From Nostoc sp. JL34 (GTDB taxonomy: Bacteria > Cyanobacteriota > Cyanobacteriia > Cyanobacteriales > Nostocaceae), in contig NZ_JABXKQ010000181.1 in assembly GCF_017114945.1 (NCBI RefSeq), forward strand, positions 1 through 44,103: a DNA stretch of 44,103 bases, in the 5' to 3' direction. Under the pieces are notes generated by a model. The model made no database searches and was not told where the DNA came from. It was given only the letters and a program-made list of their open reading frames with translations. The position numbers and the translations under genes are program-made. This document shows positions 25,816 to 37,000 of the stretch, piece after piece. Numbering within the stretch: the stretch's first letter is position 1; the number at the start of each line of letters is the position of its first letter.

Positions 25816-26208
25816 ATTTGTTGTTATATCAATTCTCCAAAATAAGACTACAGATACAAGTGCTGGAAACCCAGCCAGATGTAATCTGACTTTCTCAATT
25901 AAATAGACGCACTAAGTGCGGCTTCCCACGGGATATTACGAATTGGTATTAGGGTATGGTACATGAACAGACGCACTAGATGTTTACCCTCAAAATAGAG
26001 GAGGTGTTTGGGCATGGTTCAATTTAGCTTAGTAAACTTTAGCGGAAAATAGCTACATAAAGCATTGTGAGCTTTTTTGTTGCTGCTCTCATGCTTTGTG
26101 TGCTAGGGAGTTGCAATCTCTGGTCTGTCAAACTAGGAAAAGTAATTGGCTCAACTCAAAGGGTTTAAAAATTTAATAATATTTCCAAATAATGTTAAAT
26201 AATTTTTT
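25816..26208. other. Spacer before a small exported protein
   Basis: 393 bases with a repeated phrase (AGACGCACTA at about 25903 and 25972) and AT-rich DNA. No gene or RNA was recognised. Confidence 0.45.
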
Positions 26209-26532
26209 ATGAACAGGATTAAATACATAATATTTGTGTTGCTATTCATACTACCTTTCTGCGTGGTAAATCCGGCTTTTGCATCTGTATGCCGCAATTA
26301 CGATGTCTACGACGGGCTACGCCACCAAATTTGCATTCTCAGTATTAGCCGAAGTGCCAAAAATTATTGGGAATACAGGGCAACTGTTAGCGTAGATGGA
26401 GTAAAAAGACTTACCGAGGTTTACAATTGTCGTAAACGAGTCAAGGTTCAAGAAGGTGGGACTGTTTTGCCTTTTGAGCAAAAAGGCCCTGGTGAGATGA
26501 TATGCAGCTTTTTTAATTCTTCTCGGCGGTAA
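26209..26532 (+). CDS. Small exported protein, unknown function
   Basis: The 107-residue product begins with a clear signal peptide (MNRIKYIIFVLLFILPFCVVNPAFA, cleavage after AFA at about residue 25). The mature ~80 residues have four cysteines (CRNY, QICIL, YNCRK, MICSF) that could form two disulfides in the periplasm, and an overall basic beta-rich character. I do not recognise the family. Confidence 0.68.
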   Translation: MNRIKYIIFVLLFILPFCVVNPAFASVCRNYDVYDGLRHQICILSISRSAKNYWEYRATVSVDGVKRLTEVYNCRKRVKVQEGGTVLPFEQKGPGEMICSFFNSSRR

Positions 26533-27022
26533 ACACTCGCCAGATAATGAAGACGGTGAAACTTAGATAGGTGAATACTGTTAGCCATTCTTGCCAGCTA
26601 CCAAATGCATTGTTCATCAGTAAAAGCCGGAAAATTAATATTTATCAATACTACACGCTGATGCTACCAGTAGGTTGCTGTATTTTGGGAGATAAAGGAA
26701 GTCTAGTTAAAATTTCTTAGCTAATTTTCCGGAATTGGTAACAACAGCGTGGTAGTACATATCAGAGCATCGATATTATACTGAACTTCTATAACTCACC
26801 TTCGGGGAATATATCCCCATTGTTTTCCCTCAAAAACCCGGTCATGAAAAACCGGGTTTTTGGTGTTTATGACAAGTTACAGTCGAGAAAGTAAGTGACA
26901 GAGGGATGCCTACGCCAACGCAACACTTCTTTAAACTGTCCGCGTATCAAATAAAACTATTGTCTAGAAACTTTTAAGAGATTTTATTGGTCTGGTTCTC
27001 CAAATTCTGCAAAAATTAACCA
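26533..27022. other. Spacer with terminator
   Basis: 490 bases. Apart from the strong hairpin at 26831-26862 and a small GGGGA/TCCCC hairpin near 26804-26818, nothing is supported. Confidence 0.5.
26831..26862. terminator. Bidirectional rho-independent terminator
   Basis: A 12-bp stem, CAAAAACCCGGT (26831-26842) and ACCGGGTTTTTG (26851-26862), with an eight-base loop. The A and T runs at the stem base suit termination in both directions. Confidence 0.85.
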
Positions 27023-28447
27023 ATGTCATCTTCTGCTCAAGGTATTCCCGGATTACCAGATTTGACGCATCCGATTGAGCTAGTCAAATTTGGGACTCAG
27101 GCGCTCAAAGCTTCACTGTTATTAGTATTTTTGGTCGTAGCTTTGGGAGTTGCGATCGCACTGATCAGTTTTTCTCTCCGTCGCAGCCAGCCAGAACAAT
27201 TTATCTTCATTGGTGAATGGGCTGTTCATTATTCCCAACTGTTGCGGGGATTACAGCATTTAACTCTAGTATTAGTTTTGTTAATACCGGGATTTTTTCT
27301 CTGTTCAACTTTGAGCAATCGCTATCACTACTGGGAACAAATAAGGGTGGCCCAAGTGGTTGAAAGTGTCGCAGGTGAAAAGCTCGAACAATCTGCCCCG
27401 CAAGTCCGCTACACTACCCAGGAGCCATACTCTTATACCACGCAAGCCAATGGCAAAATAGTCAAAGTCAATGATACGCGAGAGATTAGCCGCTTCTTAA
27501 CGCTGGGTGGTTCGCAAATTCAAGTCAAGTTAGACCAAAGCGTAGATGTTCCAGGTCGCAGTTCAATTTATCGCGTGGAATACACTGCTGATTATAAAGT
27601 AGTTAACCAACTCAAGGATATTAATAATTTCTTTTTTGAAGCACCACCGCCTAACGGCTACACACTGCTTGCTGGCTACAAAGTAGAGCGTAACGGTACT
27701 AGGCTACAACAAACCAATCCGGGAGACTATGGCTTCCCCTTCCAGCTACAACCAGGGGAAGAAACCACCTTTCGAGTCACCTATCAGGCTCAAGGAGGGC
27801 CTCGCTGGGTTTATAGTGCCGCAGGACAGTTGCTTTCTAATTTTCGCCTCACAGCAATTGCCAACTTTGCTCCGGCTGATTTTGCTAGTGGTGTTGTACC
27901 GAATGAGATTAAAGTTAATGGACGTAGTACTCAATTTACTTGGAAATTTGACGATAATGTTTCAGTCAAAAATCCATTTGGAGTTTTTACTAACACCGAC
28001 CCCATTCGTCATACTGGCATCATTCCCCGGCTTTTATTACTAGCACCAGCAATATTTTTGTGGTGGATATTATTGTTATATTTGTCACTGCCAATGAGTT
28101 TTAGAAATATTGCGATCGCTGGTAGTATTTTCTTTGCTTGTCTGTTGACTTTGACCTATCTAGCTCGCGTTATCAATGCTCAGTTGGCTTGGACTTTAAT
28201 TTCTATCATTTTACTAATTTTAACATGGGGATTGGGAGCTAGCCGCAGTGCTTCCCTAGCTGTGATCGTTGCTACAATTGCTGGAGCAGTGCTACCAATT
28301 TTTGGATTATTAGTACCGTTTAGCGGACTAACTCTTAGTTTAGCGGGTTTGCTTTCAGCGGTTTGGCTAGCAGTTCGTCACTGGTATGGCTGGTATTTGC
28401 ACCCAGAAGATCAAAGATTGCAGACTCAAAAAAATGCTAAAGATTAG
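27023..28447 (+). CDS. Multi-helix membrane protein with large extracytoplasmic domain
   Basis: The 474-residue protein has two N-terminal helices (about 29-49 and 78-95), a ~245-residue soluble beta-rich domain (about 96-340) and five closely spaced helices near the C-terminus (about 345-452), ending with a polar tail. The layout superficially recalls CreD-type inner membrane proteins, but no signature is convincing, so function is unknown. It starts with ATG at 27023 and is followed closely by two single-helix mini-proteins on the same strand. Confidence 0.78.
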   Translation: MSSSAQGIPGLPDLTHPIELVKFGTQALKASLLLVFLVVALGVAIALISFSLRRSQPEQFIFIGEWAVHYSQLLRGLQHLTLVLVLLIPGFFLCSTLSNRYHYWEQIRVAQVVESVAGEKLEQSAPQVRYTTQEPYSYTTQANGKIVKVNDTREISRFLTLGGSQIQVKLDQSVDVPGRSSIYRVEYTADYKVVNQLKDINNFFFEAPPPNGYTLLAGYKVERNGTRLQQTNPGDYGFPFQLQPGEETTFRVTYQAQGGPRWVYSAAGQLLSNFRLTAIANFAPADFASGVVPNEIKVNGRSTQFTWKFDDNVSVKNPFGVFTNTDPIRHTGIIPRLLLLAPAIFLWWILLLYLSLPMSFRNIAIAGSIFFACLLTLTYLARVINAQLAWTLISIILLILTWGLGASRSASLAVIVATIAGAVLPIFGLLVPFSGLTLSLAGLLSAVWLAVRHWYGWYLHPEDQRLQTQKNAKD

Positions 28448-28452
28448 ATGAT

Positions 28453-28470
28453 TTCGCTATGATTAGCGAA
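28453..28470. terminator. Small hairpin after the multi-helix gene
   Basis: TTCGCTA (28453-28459) and TAGCGAA (28464-28470) pair around a TGAT loop, then GTTTTAGC. It is a weak terminator or a processing site before the mini-gene at 28490. Confidence 0.4.
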
Positions 28471-28489
28471 GTTTTAGCAAAGAGCATTT

Positions 28490-28597
28490 ATGGATAACGA
28501 TTTACTCGCTTTCTTCGCGGCTGCTGGGTTACTCATTCTCTATCTTATCTTCTCAGCATTAACTGAAATGGGGACTAAATTGCCTTGGAAGAAATAA
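28490..28597 (+). CDS. 35-residue single-helix membrane mini-protein
   Basis: A short frame starting MDNDLLAFF and ending LPWKK. One hydrophobic helix (about residues 5-24) is bracketed by an acidic N-terminus and a basic C-terminus, which obeys the positive-inside rule with the C-terminus in the cytosol. There is no family match that I can state. It begins 42 bp after the preceding membrane-protein gene. Many photosystem and cytochrome subunits look like this, so it is worth recording. Confidence 0.5.
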   Translation: MDNDLLAFFAAAGLLILYLIFSALTEMGTKLPWKK

Positions 28598-28701
28598 GCT
28601 GATGGGCTAAAAAGTTTACATCTCTAAACTCATTGGGCTTGGAAAAAAAGTAAACATCCTTTAGGCTTAGTTAATATATTTATTGTTCGAGAGAGTGCCA
28701 A

Positions 28702-28812
28702 ATGCGCGATCCACAAAAAAACCACATTAAAATCGAGCCAGCAACCCTCGTTTTGATCGTGTCTCTCCTAATACTCTTGCCTCTGCTGTTTGTGGGTTTT
28801 TTCTCGCAGTGA
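28702..28812 (+). CDS. 36-residue single-helix membrane mini-protein
   Basis: The frame starts MRDPQKNHIKIEP and continues into one strong helix rich in Leu, Ile and Val (about residues 14-34) ending GFFSQ. A GAGAG purine stretch 8 bases upstream can serve as ribosome binding site. The basic N-terminus places it in the cytosol. Function unknown; it follows the similar-sized mini-gene by 104 bp. Confidence 0.5.
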   Translation: MRDPQKNHIKIEPATLVLIVSLLILLPLLFVGFFSQ

Positions 28813-28915
28813 ACATTAGAGAGTTTAAAAATATCTATAGGAATCCTTCAAGAGATTGGGTTAAAAGTGATGAAACTCAAAATGTGTAGTTTGATATTTC
28901 CTAGTAGTAAAAAAA

Positions 28916-29449
28916 ATGCCAGAAGAAAGTCAGATAGTTAACCTCAACAAGCAAGATAGTGAGAAAGACTCAACAGATATATTTCCCCGACCTTTATCAC
29001 AAAAACAGAAGGAATCCCTCGATGAATGCGAACGCCTGATCCAGCATTTTAAAAAGGAAGCTTTTCAACATAAACGTTGGTTTCAGGGACTCAAATATTC
29101 AAGTATTTTTCTTGCTGCAACTGTAACTATTCTTTCTGCGATCGCTGCAAGTAAAAAGATTGAGCAATTAAATTGGGCTGTTCCGGTTATTAGTGGGCTT
29201 GCTACCCTCTCTACCACATTGTTAACTCAAACAGCCTCTCAGAAAGTCTGGGTACACTCACGAGGAGTAGAACAAAAACTACAAGTAGAAAAGTTTTTAT
29301 ATTTACAAGCTGCTGGTGTTTATTCACAAATAACAAATGAAGAGGAAAAAATTCGTCAATTTTCCAATCGAATCATGGAGATATGGTCACAAGGTCATCA
29401 GACTTGGAAGAACAATGTGGCTGATGGAATAAATAGAAAAAGCAATTAA
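28916..29449 (+). CDS. DUF4231 (SLOG/SMODS-associating 2TM-like) membrane protein
   Basis: The 177-residue protein has a charged N-terminus, a helical HFKKEAFQHKRWFQGLKYSSI stretch, two membrane helices (about 62-78 and 86-104), and a long charged amphipathic C-terminal helix. This matches DUF4231, related to two-helix effector domains found near nucleotide-sensing defence genes. No sensor or cyclase gene is adjacent, so a defence role is not supported here. Starts at ATG 28916. Confidence 0.78.
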   Translation: MPEESQIVNLNKQDSEKDSTDIFPRPLSQKQKESLDECERLIQHFKKEAFQHKRWFQGLKYSSIFLAATVTILSAIAASKKIEQLNWAVPVISGLATLSTTLLTQTASQKVWVHSRGVEQKLQVEKFLYLQAAGVYSQITNEEEKIRQFSNRIMEIWSQGHQTWKNNVADGINRKSN

Positions 29450-29566
29450 TAGCAAATACAACTATAGCGTATCAGCTTTTCTTCAATTCTTAAACAATGC
29501 CATAGCGCGATCGCCTTTTGTATCAGGTACGTTAAGCTACTGTTAACGCACCTGATTACACAAGAA

Positions 29567-30715
29567 CTACTTAGGTAAAACCTGCTGTAGTGCTACTAAA
29601 AGTTGGTCAACGCTTTCCTTTCGACTATTAAAGCCCATCAATCCGACGCGCCAAACTTTACCAGCCAGTTCGCCAAGACCACCGCCAATTTCAATATTAT
29701 GTTCATTGAGTAACTGGCGAGCGATCGCTTTACCATCTACTCCGGCTGGAATGCAGACAGTAGTAAGCGTTGGCAGTCTATACTCTTGCTCAACGTGCAT
29801 ACTCAGTCCTAAATTCTCTAAACCTTGCCAGAGATATTCTACGTTCTTTTGATGTCGCTGCCAGGAATTTGCTAACCCCTCTTCTGCAAGCAAACGTAGT
29901 GCTTCCCGCAATGCATAGTATAAATTAATGGGTGCTGTGTGGTGATAGGTGCGTTCAGCGCCCCAATACTTGCCCAGCAACAACATATCTAAATACCAGT
30001 TTGCAACTTTCGTTTGGCGCTGTTGCAATTTCTCAATTGCACGCGAACTCATGGTAAAGGGAGAAGCACCAGGTGGGCAACCTAACCCTTTTTGGCTACA
30101 ACTATAAGCTAAGTCAACTCCCCAAGCATCCAAAAACAAGGGGACACCACCCAGGCTTGTCACCGTATCCACTAGTAACAAAGTGCCAAATTCACGACAC
30201 AAATCAGCAACCCCCTCCAATGGTTGACGTGCGCCTGTGGAAGTTTCGGCATGAACTAGAGCTAAAATCGCTGGACGATGAGTTTTTAAGGCAGTTTGGA
30301 GTTCATCCAGGTTGAAGACTTGTCCCCAAGGTTTGGTAATGGTTCGCACATCAGCGCCATAACGTCCAGCCATATCCACGAGGCGATTACCAAAGTAACC
30401 AGCTACACCAATTAAAACCACATCGCCGGGTTCTACAGCATTGGCGATGGTGGCTTCCATTGCGGCTGTTCCCGTACCGCTGACTGCAATGGTAAGTGAG
30501 TTTTCTGTTTGCCATACGTAGCGTAGCAACGACTGAATTTCATCCATGAGTGCGAGAAAAGCTGGGTCAAGATGCCCAACAGGTGAGGTATTCATCGCCT
30601 GGAGAACTGTGGGATGGGTATTCGATGGGCCTGGCCCCAACAGCAGACGGGATGGGATTTCTAGCGGTGTGAGTTGCAAGCGCCCAGAGTCGTTAATTGA
30701 AATTGTTTGCGTCAT
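29567..30715 (-). CDS. Class V aminotransferase (alanine/serine-glyoxylate type)
   Basis: The 382-residue PLP enzyme shows the family's N-terminal LLLGPGPSNTHPTVLQAM, the cofactor loop SGTGTAAMEATIANAVEPGD, LVHAETSTGARQPL, DTVTSLGGVPL with the PLP-binding Asp, and the Schiff-base lysine in SCSQKGLGCPPG. The C-terminal GGLGELAGKVWRVGLMG binds substrate carboxylate. It likely transfers an amino group to glyoxylate in photorespiratory glycine formation. Old records of close relatives name it the small subunit of a soluble hydrogenase, which is a historical mislabel. It is on the same strand as the NRPS, 352 bp beyond its stop, and probably separate. Confidence 0.9.
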   Translation of the reverse strand: MTQTISINDSGRLQLTPLEIPSRLLLGPGPSNTHPTVLQAMNTSPVGHLDPAFLALMDEIQSLLRYVWQTENSLTIAVSGTGTAAMEATIANAVEPGDVVLIGVAGYFGNRLVDMAGRYGADVRTITKPWGQVFNLDELQTALKTHRPAILALVHAETSTGARQPLEGVADLCREFGTLLLVDTVTSLGGVPLFLDAWGVDLAYSCSQKGLGCPPGASPFTMSSRAIEKLQQRQTKVANWYLDMLLLGKYWGAERTYHHTAPINLYYALREALRLLAEEGLANSWQRHQKNVEYLWQGLENLGLSMHVEQEYRLPTLTTVCIPAGVDGKAIARQLLNEHNIEIGGGLGELAGKVWRVGLMGFNSRKESVDQLLVALQQVLPK

Positions 30716-31067
30716 AATCTGTCTTCGCCTAGACGATACTTACCGGATCATATAGGAATCCGATTTAATTCCTGAACTTACTTGCATAGGGAGAGAAGAG
30801 ATGTGTACTGAGTTTTTTTATGAAAGGTTTCAGGTACTTTCTATGCCCAAAATTTCTAAATTACCAGGAATTAAATTAGTAATTTTACTGAGAGAAAGGA
30901 TTTATTTTTTTCTTTCAGTAATTATCGATTATGACACTTCAGGGTGTGGAATCTGGGTTGCATATCTTGGGTAGCCGTCTCGCTCACCCCACAAGAAATG
31001 TATAATTTAAAATTATGCAAACTAGATTTGGTTTTGCTTAATATAGTTTGTAAGTTTTCTTAAGCAA
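30716..31067. other. Spacer between the NRPS and the aminotransferase
   Basis: 352 bases, AT-rich. A bulged hairpin at 30885-30921 (TTACTGA with TCAGTAA arms, A/T-rich loop) may end the NRPS transcript. It should also hold the aminotransferase promoter. No resistance, export or carrier-activating gene is present. Confidence 0.5.
30885..30921 (-). terminator. Possible NRPS terminator hairpin
   Basis: Arms TTACTGA (from 30885) and TCAGTAA (to 30921), extended by a bulged AAAG/CTTT pairing, about 150 bp past the NRPS stop. Moderate support only. Confidence 0.4.
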
Positions 31068-34000
31068 TTAGCTAAATTTCTCAGCAATCTTATCAAATTC
31101 TGTATTTAAAAATCCGCTATTTTGAAAATAAGCTAAATATTTCCTGATCAATTCAGTATCCATTGATGGACTGTAGATAGAAGTGTCAGCAATTGCCTCA
31201 AGTGTGTTGTGACAGTCTAAATCAGGAGTGTTTTGATATAGTTGCCATGCAGTCAGCCCTTGATAGACTTTTTCAGTTAACATGGGTATGAGAGGAAACA
31301 AAGAATTTTTCTGAGAGTATCGAGCTTGATTAATTAAATCGTTTGTCCATTGCTCATAAGACACTTTTTTAAGTTGGTATCCACAAGTCGATATCAGTTC
31401 AAATAATCTATTTAAATCAATATTTTGCGATGCCAAAGGAACTAAATGAAAGGCATTTCCTAAAGATTCTTTTCTTCTAGATATTTGAACAATAGCTTTA
31501 CTGGCATAATCAACAGTAATTAAATCTTGTTTTTGATTGACTAAATCTGGAAAACTACCTAATTGAATACAACCTTTGATCAATCTAGATATGTAATCAT
31601 CTGTATTAGTTACACCAGTATGCGGATGACCCATTAGAAATCCCGATCTAATAACTGTTATGGGGATACCTCTAGATTTCGCAATCCAAACAAGTTTTTC
31701 AGCTACCCATTTACTTTGTATATAGCCAATATCTTGATAAAGATAAGTTTCACTACGATCGATATCATCGTCCTCATAAAGGACATTCAACCCATTAAAA
31801 CAAGCAATTGTGCTAAAAATGGCAATTGTTGAGATATAGTGTACTGGCTTGAGTTGAGCGTGACATGCCAATCTCAGAACTTCTTGAGTGCCAAGAACAT
31901 TTGCCGCCTTAATTAGAGAATATGGTTTAGCAAAGCCGACTTCAGCACCACTGTGATAAATAACATCAATCTGCTCTGCTAGCCTCTCAAATTGCTCTAA
32001 AGAAAGTCCTAGACGAAACTGAGCTAAATTTCCTGGTATGGCAATAATTCTTGAGCTTTGGTTTGCATCCCATATTAAATATTTTTCTAGGTTTTTTTGC
32101 AATCTCTTCAAACCTTCACTTTCGTTATCAGCACGCACAAGGCAATATATTTTCGCCTCAGTTTGCTGCAACAATTCATGTAGTAAGAAAGCACCCAGAA
32201 AACCAGTAGCACCTGTTAAGAAAATATGTTTCTGCTGACTAATGTCTTTAGCAAGAACTCCTTGAGGATAGATGTTTGAATCGAGTATGGCTTCAGCTTT
32301 GAAACTAATAGCAGTATTGAGAGCAGCATTTCCTTGATGATGGAATTTCTCAACTATTTGGCACAGTCCTTCTATAGTTGGCTGCTCAAAAATACATCTT
32401 ACAGGCATCTGCACTTGAAAAGTTTCTCGCACATATATCATTAACTGGGCTGCTAATAGGGAATTACCGCCAAGTTCAAAGAAATTATCTTGAATGCCCA
32501 CATTATCAATGCCAAGTATCTTAATCCAGATACCAAGCATCTTCTCCTCAGTAGGAGTATGAGGTGTAATTAATGCTACCTCTAGAATGGGTCTGGATTG
32601 ATCGGGAGCAGGTAATGCCCGACGATCTAACTTGCCACTGGGTGTTAGTGGTAACCTCTCTAAACACACAAAAGCTGTAGGGATCATATATTCTGGTAGC
32701 TTTTGTTTGAGAAAGTGGCGGAGTTCTAATGTAAGCTTACTGTCATTCTCATATTGTTGATTTTGCACCACATAAGCTACTAAACGCTTTTGTCCAGGTA
32801 CATCTTCCCGATCTATAACAACACTTGTTTTGACAGAGGGATGTTGTGCTAGTAAAGCTTCAATTTCTCCTAGCTCGATTCGGAAGCCGCGAATTTTCAC
32901 TTGATGATCGATACGATTGAGATATTCAATATTGCCATCGCTCAAGTAGCGAGCTAAGTCACCTGTTTTATAAAGGCGATCGCATTTTGAATTTTCAAAG
33001 GGGTTGGGAATGAACCGAGCATCTGTAAGATCCAAGCGATTGAGATAGCCACGTGCTATACCAATACCACCAATGTAGAGTTCTCCAGGCACACCTACAG
33101 GAACAGGTTGTAACTGAGAATCTAATAGATACATTTGACTGTTGGCAATCGGTCGTCCAATGGGTGGCAAAGCTGACCAATCTGTAGGTGAATTTGCAAG
33201 GGTAAAAGCAGTCACAACATGAGTTTCAGATGGGCCATACTGGTTGTGGAGAGTACAGTTAGGCAATTGGCGAAATAAATGTGCGATCGCATCTGTAATG
33301 CGTAACTGTTCCCCAGCCGTAATCACTTCGCGCAAACTACAGGGTACTATGCCTTCTATTCTTGCCATTTCGGCTATTTGTTGCAAAGCAACATACGGTA
33401 GGAACAAGCGCTCAATCCCTTCTCTATTCAGAAATTGCAGCAGTTGTGTGGGTTCACGCCGCATTGATTCCGAAATCAATACTAATGTCCCGCCTGTAGT
33501 TAAGGTGGCAAAGATTTCTTGGAAGGAAACATCAAAGCTAATCGGTGTATATTGCAGTGTTTTGCTGCCAAAGCCAACTGTGGAAGTTTGCGATTGCCAA
33601 GCAATTAAGTTGACTAAGGGACGGTGCGGCATCGCTACACCTTTTGGTTTGCCAGTAGAACCGGAGGTGTAGATAACATAAGTTAAATTGTCAGGATGGA
33701 TATTAATATCCAGGTTATTTTGGGCTTGGGTAGCAATATCCTCCCAATCTCTATCCAGACAGACAATACTAGCTTGATGTTCGGGAAGCTGCTCCAATAA
33801 ACTTTGTTGGGTTAATAGCACTGTTACTTGAGAGTCTGTCAGCATTAAGGATAAACGCTGCTGTGGATAGGCGGTATCTAGAGGTACATAAGCTGCACCA
33901 GCTTTGAGAATCGCTAATAGAGCTACGATCATCTCTAGCGATCGCTCTACACAAATCCCTACTAATACATCCGGCCCTACACCTAAAGTTTGTAGATGAC

Positions 34001-37000
34001 GGGCTAATTGATTGGCTCTGGCATTCAAGTCGTGATAAGTTATTTGCTGTTCTGCAAAAATTGCTGCTACAGAATTAGGCTCACGCTGTACTTGCACTTC
34101 AAATAGTTGGTGAATGCAACTTTGTTCAGGGTAATCTGCTTGAGTTTGATTCCATTCCACTAATAATTGTTGACATTCATTAGCTGTTAATAGGGGTAAA
34201 TCTGTAACTTTCTGGTCGGGATTAGCAACGATACCTGCAACTAAAGTCTGAAAATTTTCCCCGATGCGAGAGATGGTAGCAGCATCAAATAAATCCGTAC
34301 TGTACTCAAACCAACCACTAATCCCATCTGGTGTCTCAAATAATTCTAAGAACAGATCGAACTTGGCTGTGCCATTGTGTTCTAAGCGATGGTTAATGGT
34401 CATACCAGAAAGTTCTATAGCTGGTATGGGTACATTTTGCAGAGCAAAGCCGATTTGGAACAGGGGATGACGGCTCAAATCTCTCTCTGGTTCTAGTTCC
34501 TCTACCAACTTCTCAAAGGGTAGGTCTTGATGAGCATAGGCTTCTAAAGTCACTTCTCGCACTTGCTTGAGCAACTGGCGAAAAGTAGGAGAGTCAGAAA
34601 AATCACTGCGTAGTATTAAAGTGTTAACAAAAAATCCAATTAAACTCTCAATTTCCTGATAGTGACGGTTGGCAATTACCGAACCTACTTGGATATCTGC
34701 GCTACTCGTATAACGGAATAACAATGTTTGGAACGCTGCTAAGAGCGTCATAAATAAAGTAACTCCCTCCTGCTGACTGAAGCGAGTTAGTGTCTCGCTG
34801 AGAGATTTGGAAAGTGCTAAAGGTTGACGCGTCCCGCGATAGGTTTGGATTGCTGGTCGGGGGCGATCGCTTGGTAACTGTAAAATGGGTAAATCTGCTA
34901 ACTGCTGCTTCCAATAGTCTAGTTGCTCTGATAATACTTTTCCTTGCAACCATTGCCGTTGCCAAAGGGCAAAGTCTGCATACTGAATCGGAAGTTCAGC
35001 AAGGGGAGAAAGTTGACCATTGACGAAGGCTTGATATAGCAGTCTCAGTTCTCGGAAAAACGTACCAACAGACCAACCATCAAAAACAATATGGTGAATA
35101 TTCAAAAGCAGTACATATTCTTCTGCACCTAACTGCAACAGGGTGGTTCGTACTAGTGGCCCGTGATTGAGGTTAAAGGGTCGTTGGCACTCCTCAATAG
35201 TTAATCGCTGGATTTCTATGTCTTTTTGCGAGCCAGACAGCGTTCTCAAATCTATTAGATGCAAAGGTACAGTTAGGGTAGGAGCAATAATTTGTACTGG
35301 CTGCCCATCTAAGAAAGCAAAAGTGGTGCGTAAAACTTCATGGCGGCGAATAATTTCGTTGACACTCTGTTCTAAGGCACTTAAATTTACTTGACCAACA
35401 AGGTGAAAAGTCTGCGGTAAATTATATAAGGGATTGCCAGGTAAGAACTGTTCCAGAAACCATAATCGCTGCTGGGCAAAGGAAAGAGGTAAGTTTTGGT
35501 TGCGCGTTACAGGTGCGATTGTTTGAGTGTGCCATTCCAGATTTTGCTTGAGTTCTATCTCGATACTTTCAGCCAAGCTGGCAACAGTAGGTGCATCAAA
35601 TAAACGTCGCAATGGTAAATCTAATTGATAGGTATCTCGAATACGAGAGATTACCTGAGTCGCTAGCAGTGAGTGTCCGCCAATCTCAAAAAAGTTATCG
35701 TAGACACTAATCTGCTCCAATCGTAAAACTTCGACCCAAATTTTTGCTAGTACTTCCTCTATTGTGGTACTAGGTGAGACAAAATCTTGCTCCAGATTCC
35801 GTCCAGTGTGATCGGGGGCTGGCAAAGAACGACGATTTACTTTTCCGTTAGGTGTTAGTGGCAATACATTTAACATGACAAAACTGGAAGGCACCATATA
35901 ATCTGGCAGCTTCTCTTTGAGAAACCTACGGAGATTGCCACTCACTGTGCGCTGCAAAATTTTCCATAGATGTTGGATTTCCAAAATATGCTCTATGCTT
36001 TGTTGAAACAGGGTTTTTTCCGTAGACGTTAGAGTCAAGTGAATACCAGCCCGCTGACCCTGACTCCAAGCAACGCTGCCATTTATCCATAGTTCTTCCG
36101 ATGTCACTGGCAAGCGTAGGCAAAGACGGACGCGCTTACCTCTTGCCCAACTAAATGACACCCCTACCAAACAAACGCCATCATTGGAGATATCCTCTGT
36201 TTGTAGCTCTACTATCCGGTTATCATCAGTCTCTACTCGACAAATACTTTCATAAGGGACTCGCTCTGGAATCAAGTTGGAAACAATATAACCGACTAGG
36301 CGCTTGTTCCCAGGCATATCCTCACGCGCTATGACTGCGGCTTCGCGCACGTCAGGATGCTGCAACAGCATTGCTTCTATTTCCCCCAACTCAATGCGGA
36401 AACCGCGAATCTTCACCTGCTGGTCTATCCGACCCAGGTATTCAATATTCCCATCTGGTAAGTAGCAAGCTAAGTCACCTGTTTTATACAAGCGATGCGA
36501 TTTTGCATAAGGATTGGGAATAAAGCGTTCCGTAGTGAGATCGGGTCGATTGAGGTAACCCCTAGCTAAACTATCGCCACCAATGTAAAGCTCTCCCGGA
36601 ACACCTATAGGAACTGGCTTTAACTCTGCATTGAGGATGTAGATTTGGGTGTTAGCTATGGGACGACCTATAGAGGGATAAGTTGGCCAGAAATCAGGAT
36701 TTTCATCTAATGTCAAAGCCGTTACCACATGGGTTTCTGATGGCCCGTAGTGATTATGAAATGAGCAGTGTGGCAGCGATTTGAATAATTTGACAATGGC
36801 TGGGGTGATTTGCAGTTGCTCACCTGTGGTAGTAACTTCTTTTAAACTAGTAAATAATTCCAAGTGAGATACAGCCATTTCTGCCATTTGTTGTAGTACG
36901 ACAACAGGCAGGATAACTTTTTCAATCTCTTGGGTCTGAATAAAGCGAGCTAAAGCTGTAGTGTCCCGACGCAAGTTTTCTGAGATGAGAAACAAAGTTC

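Noticed and set aside
28916..29449. Defence-system reading of the DUF4231 protein
   Set aside because: No SLOG, cyclase or other nucleotide-sensing partner gene lies beside it.
29567..30715. Hydrogenase small-subunit identity sometimes given to this aminotransferase family
   Set aside because: All PLP-binding signatures of a class V aminotransferase are present and no metal-cluster cysteine pattern exists.
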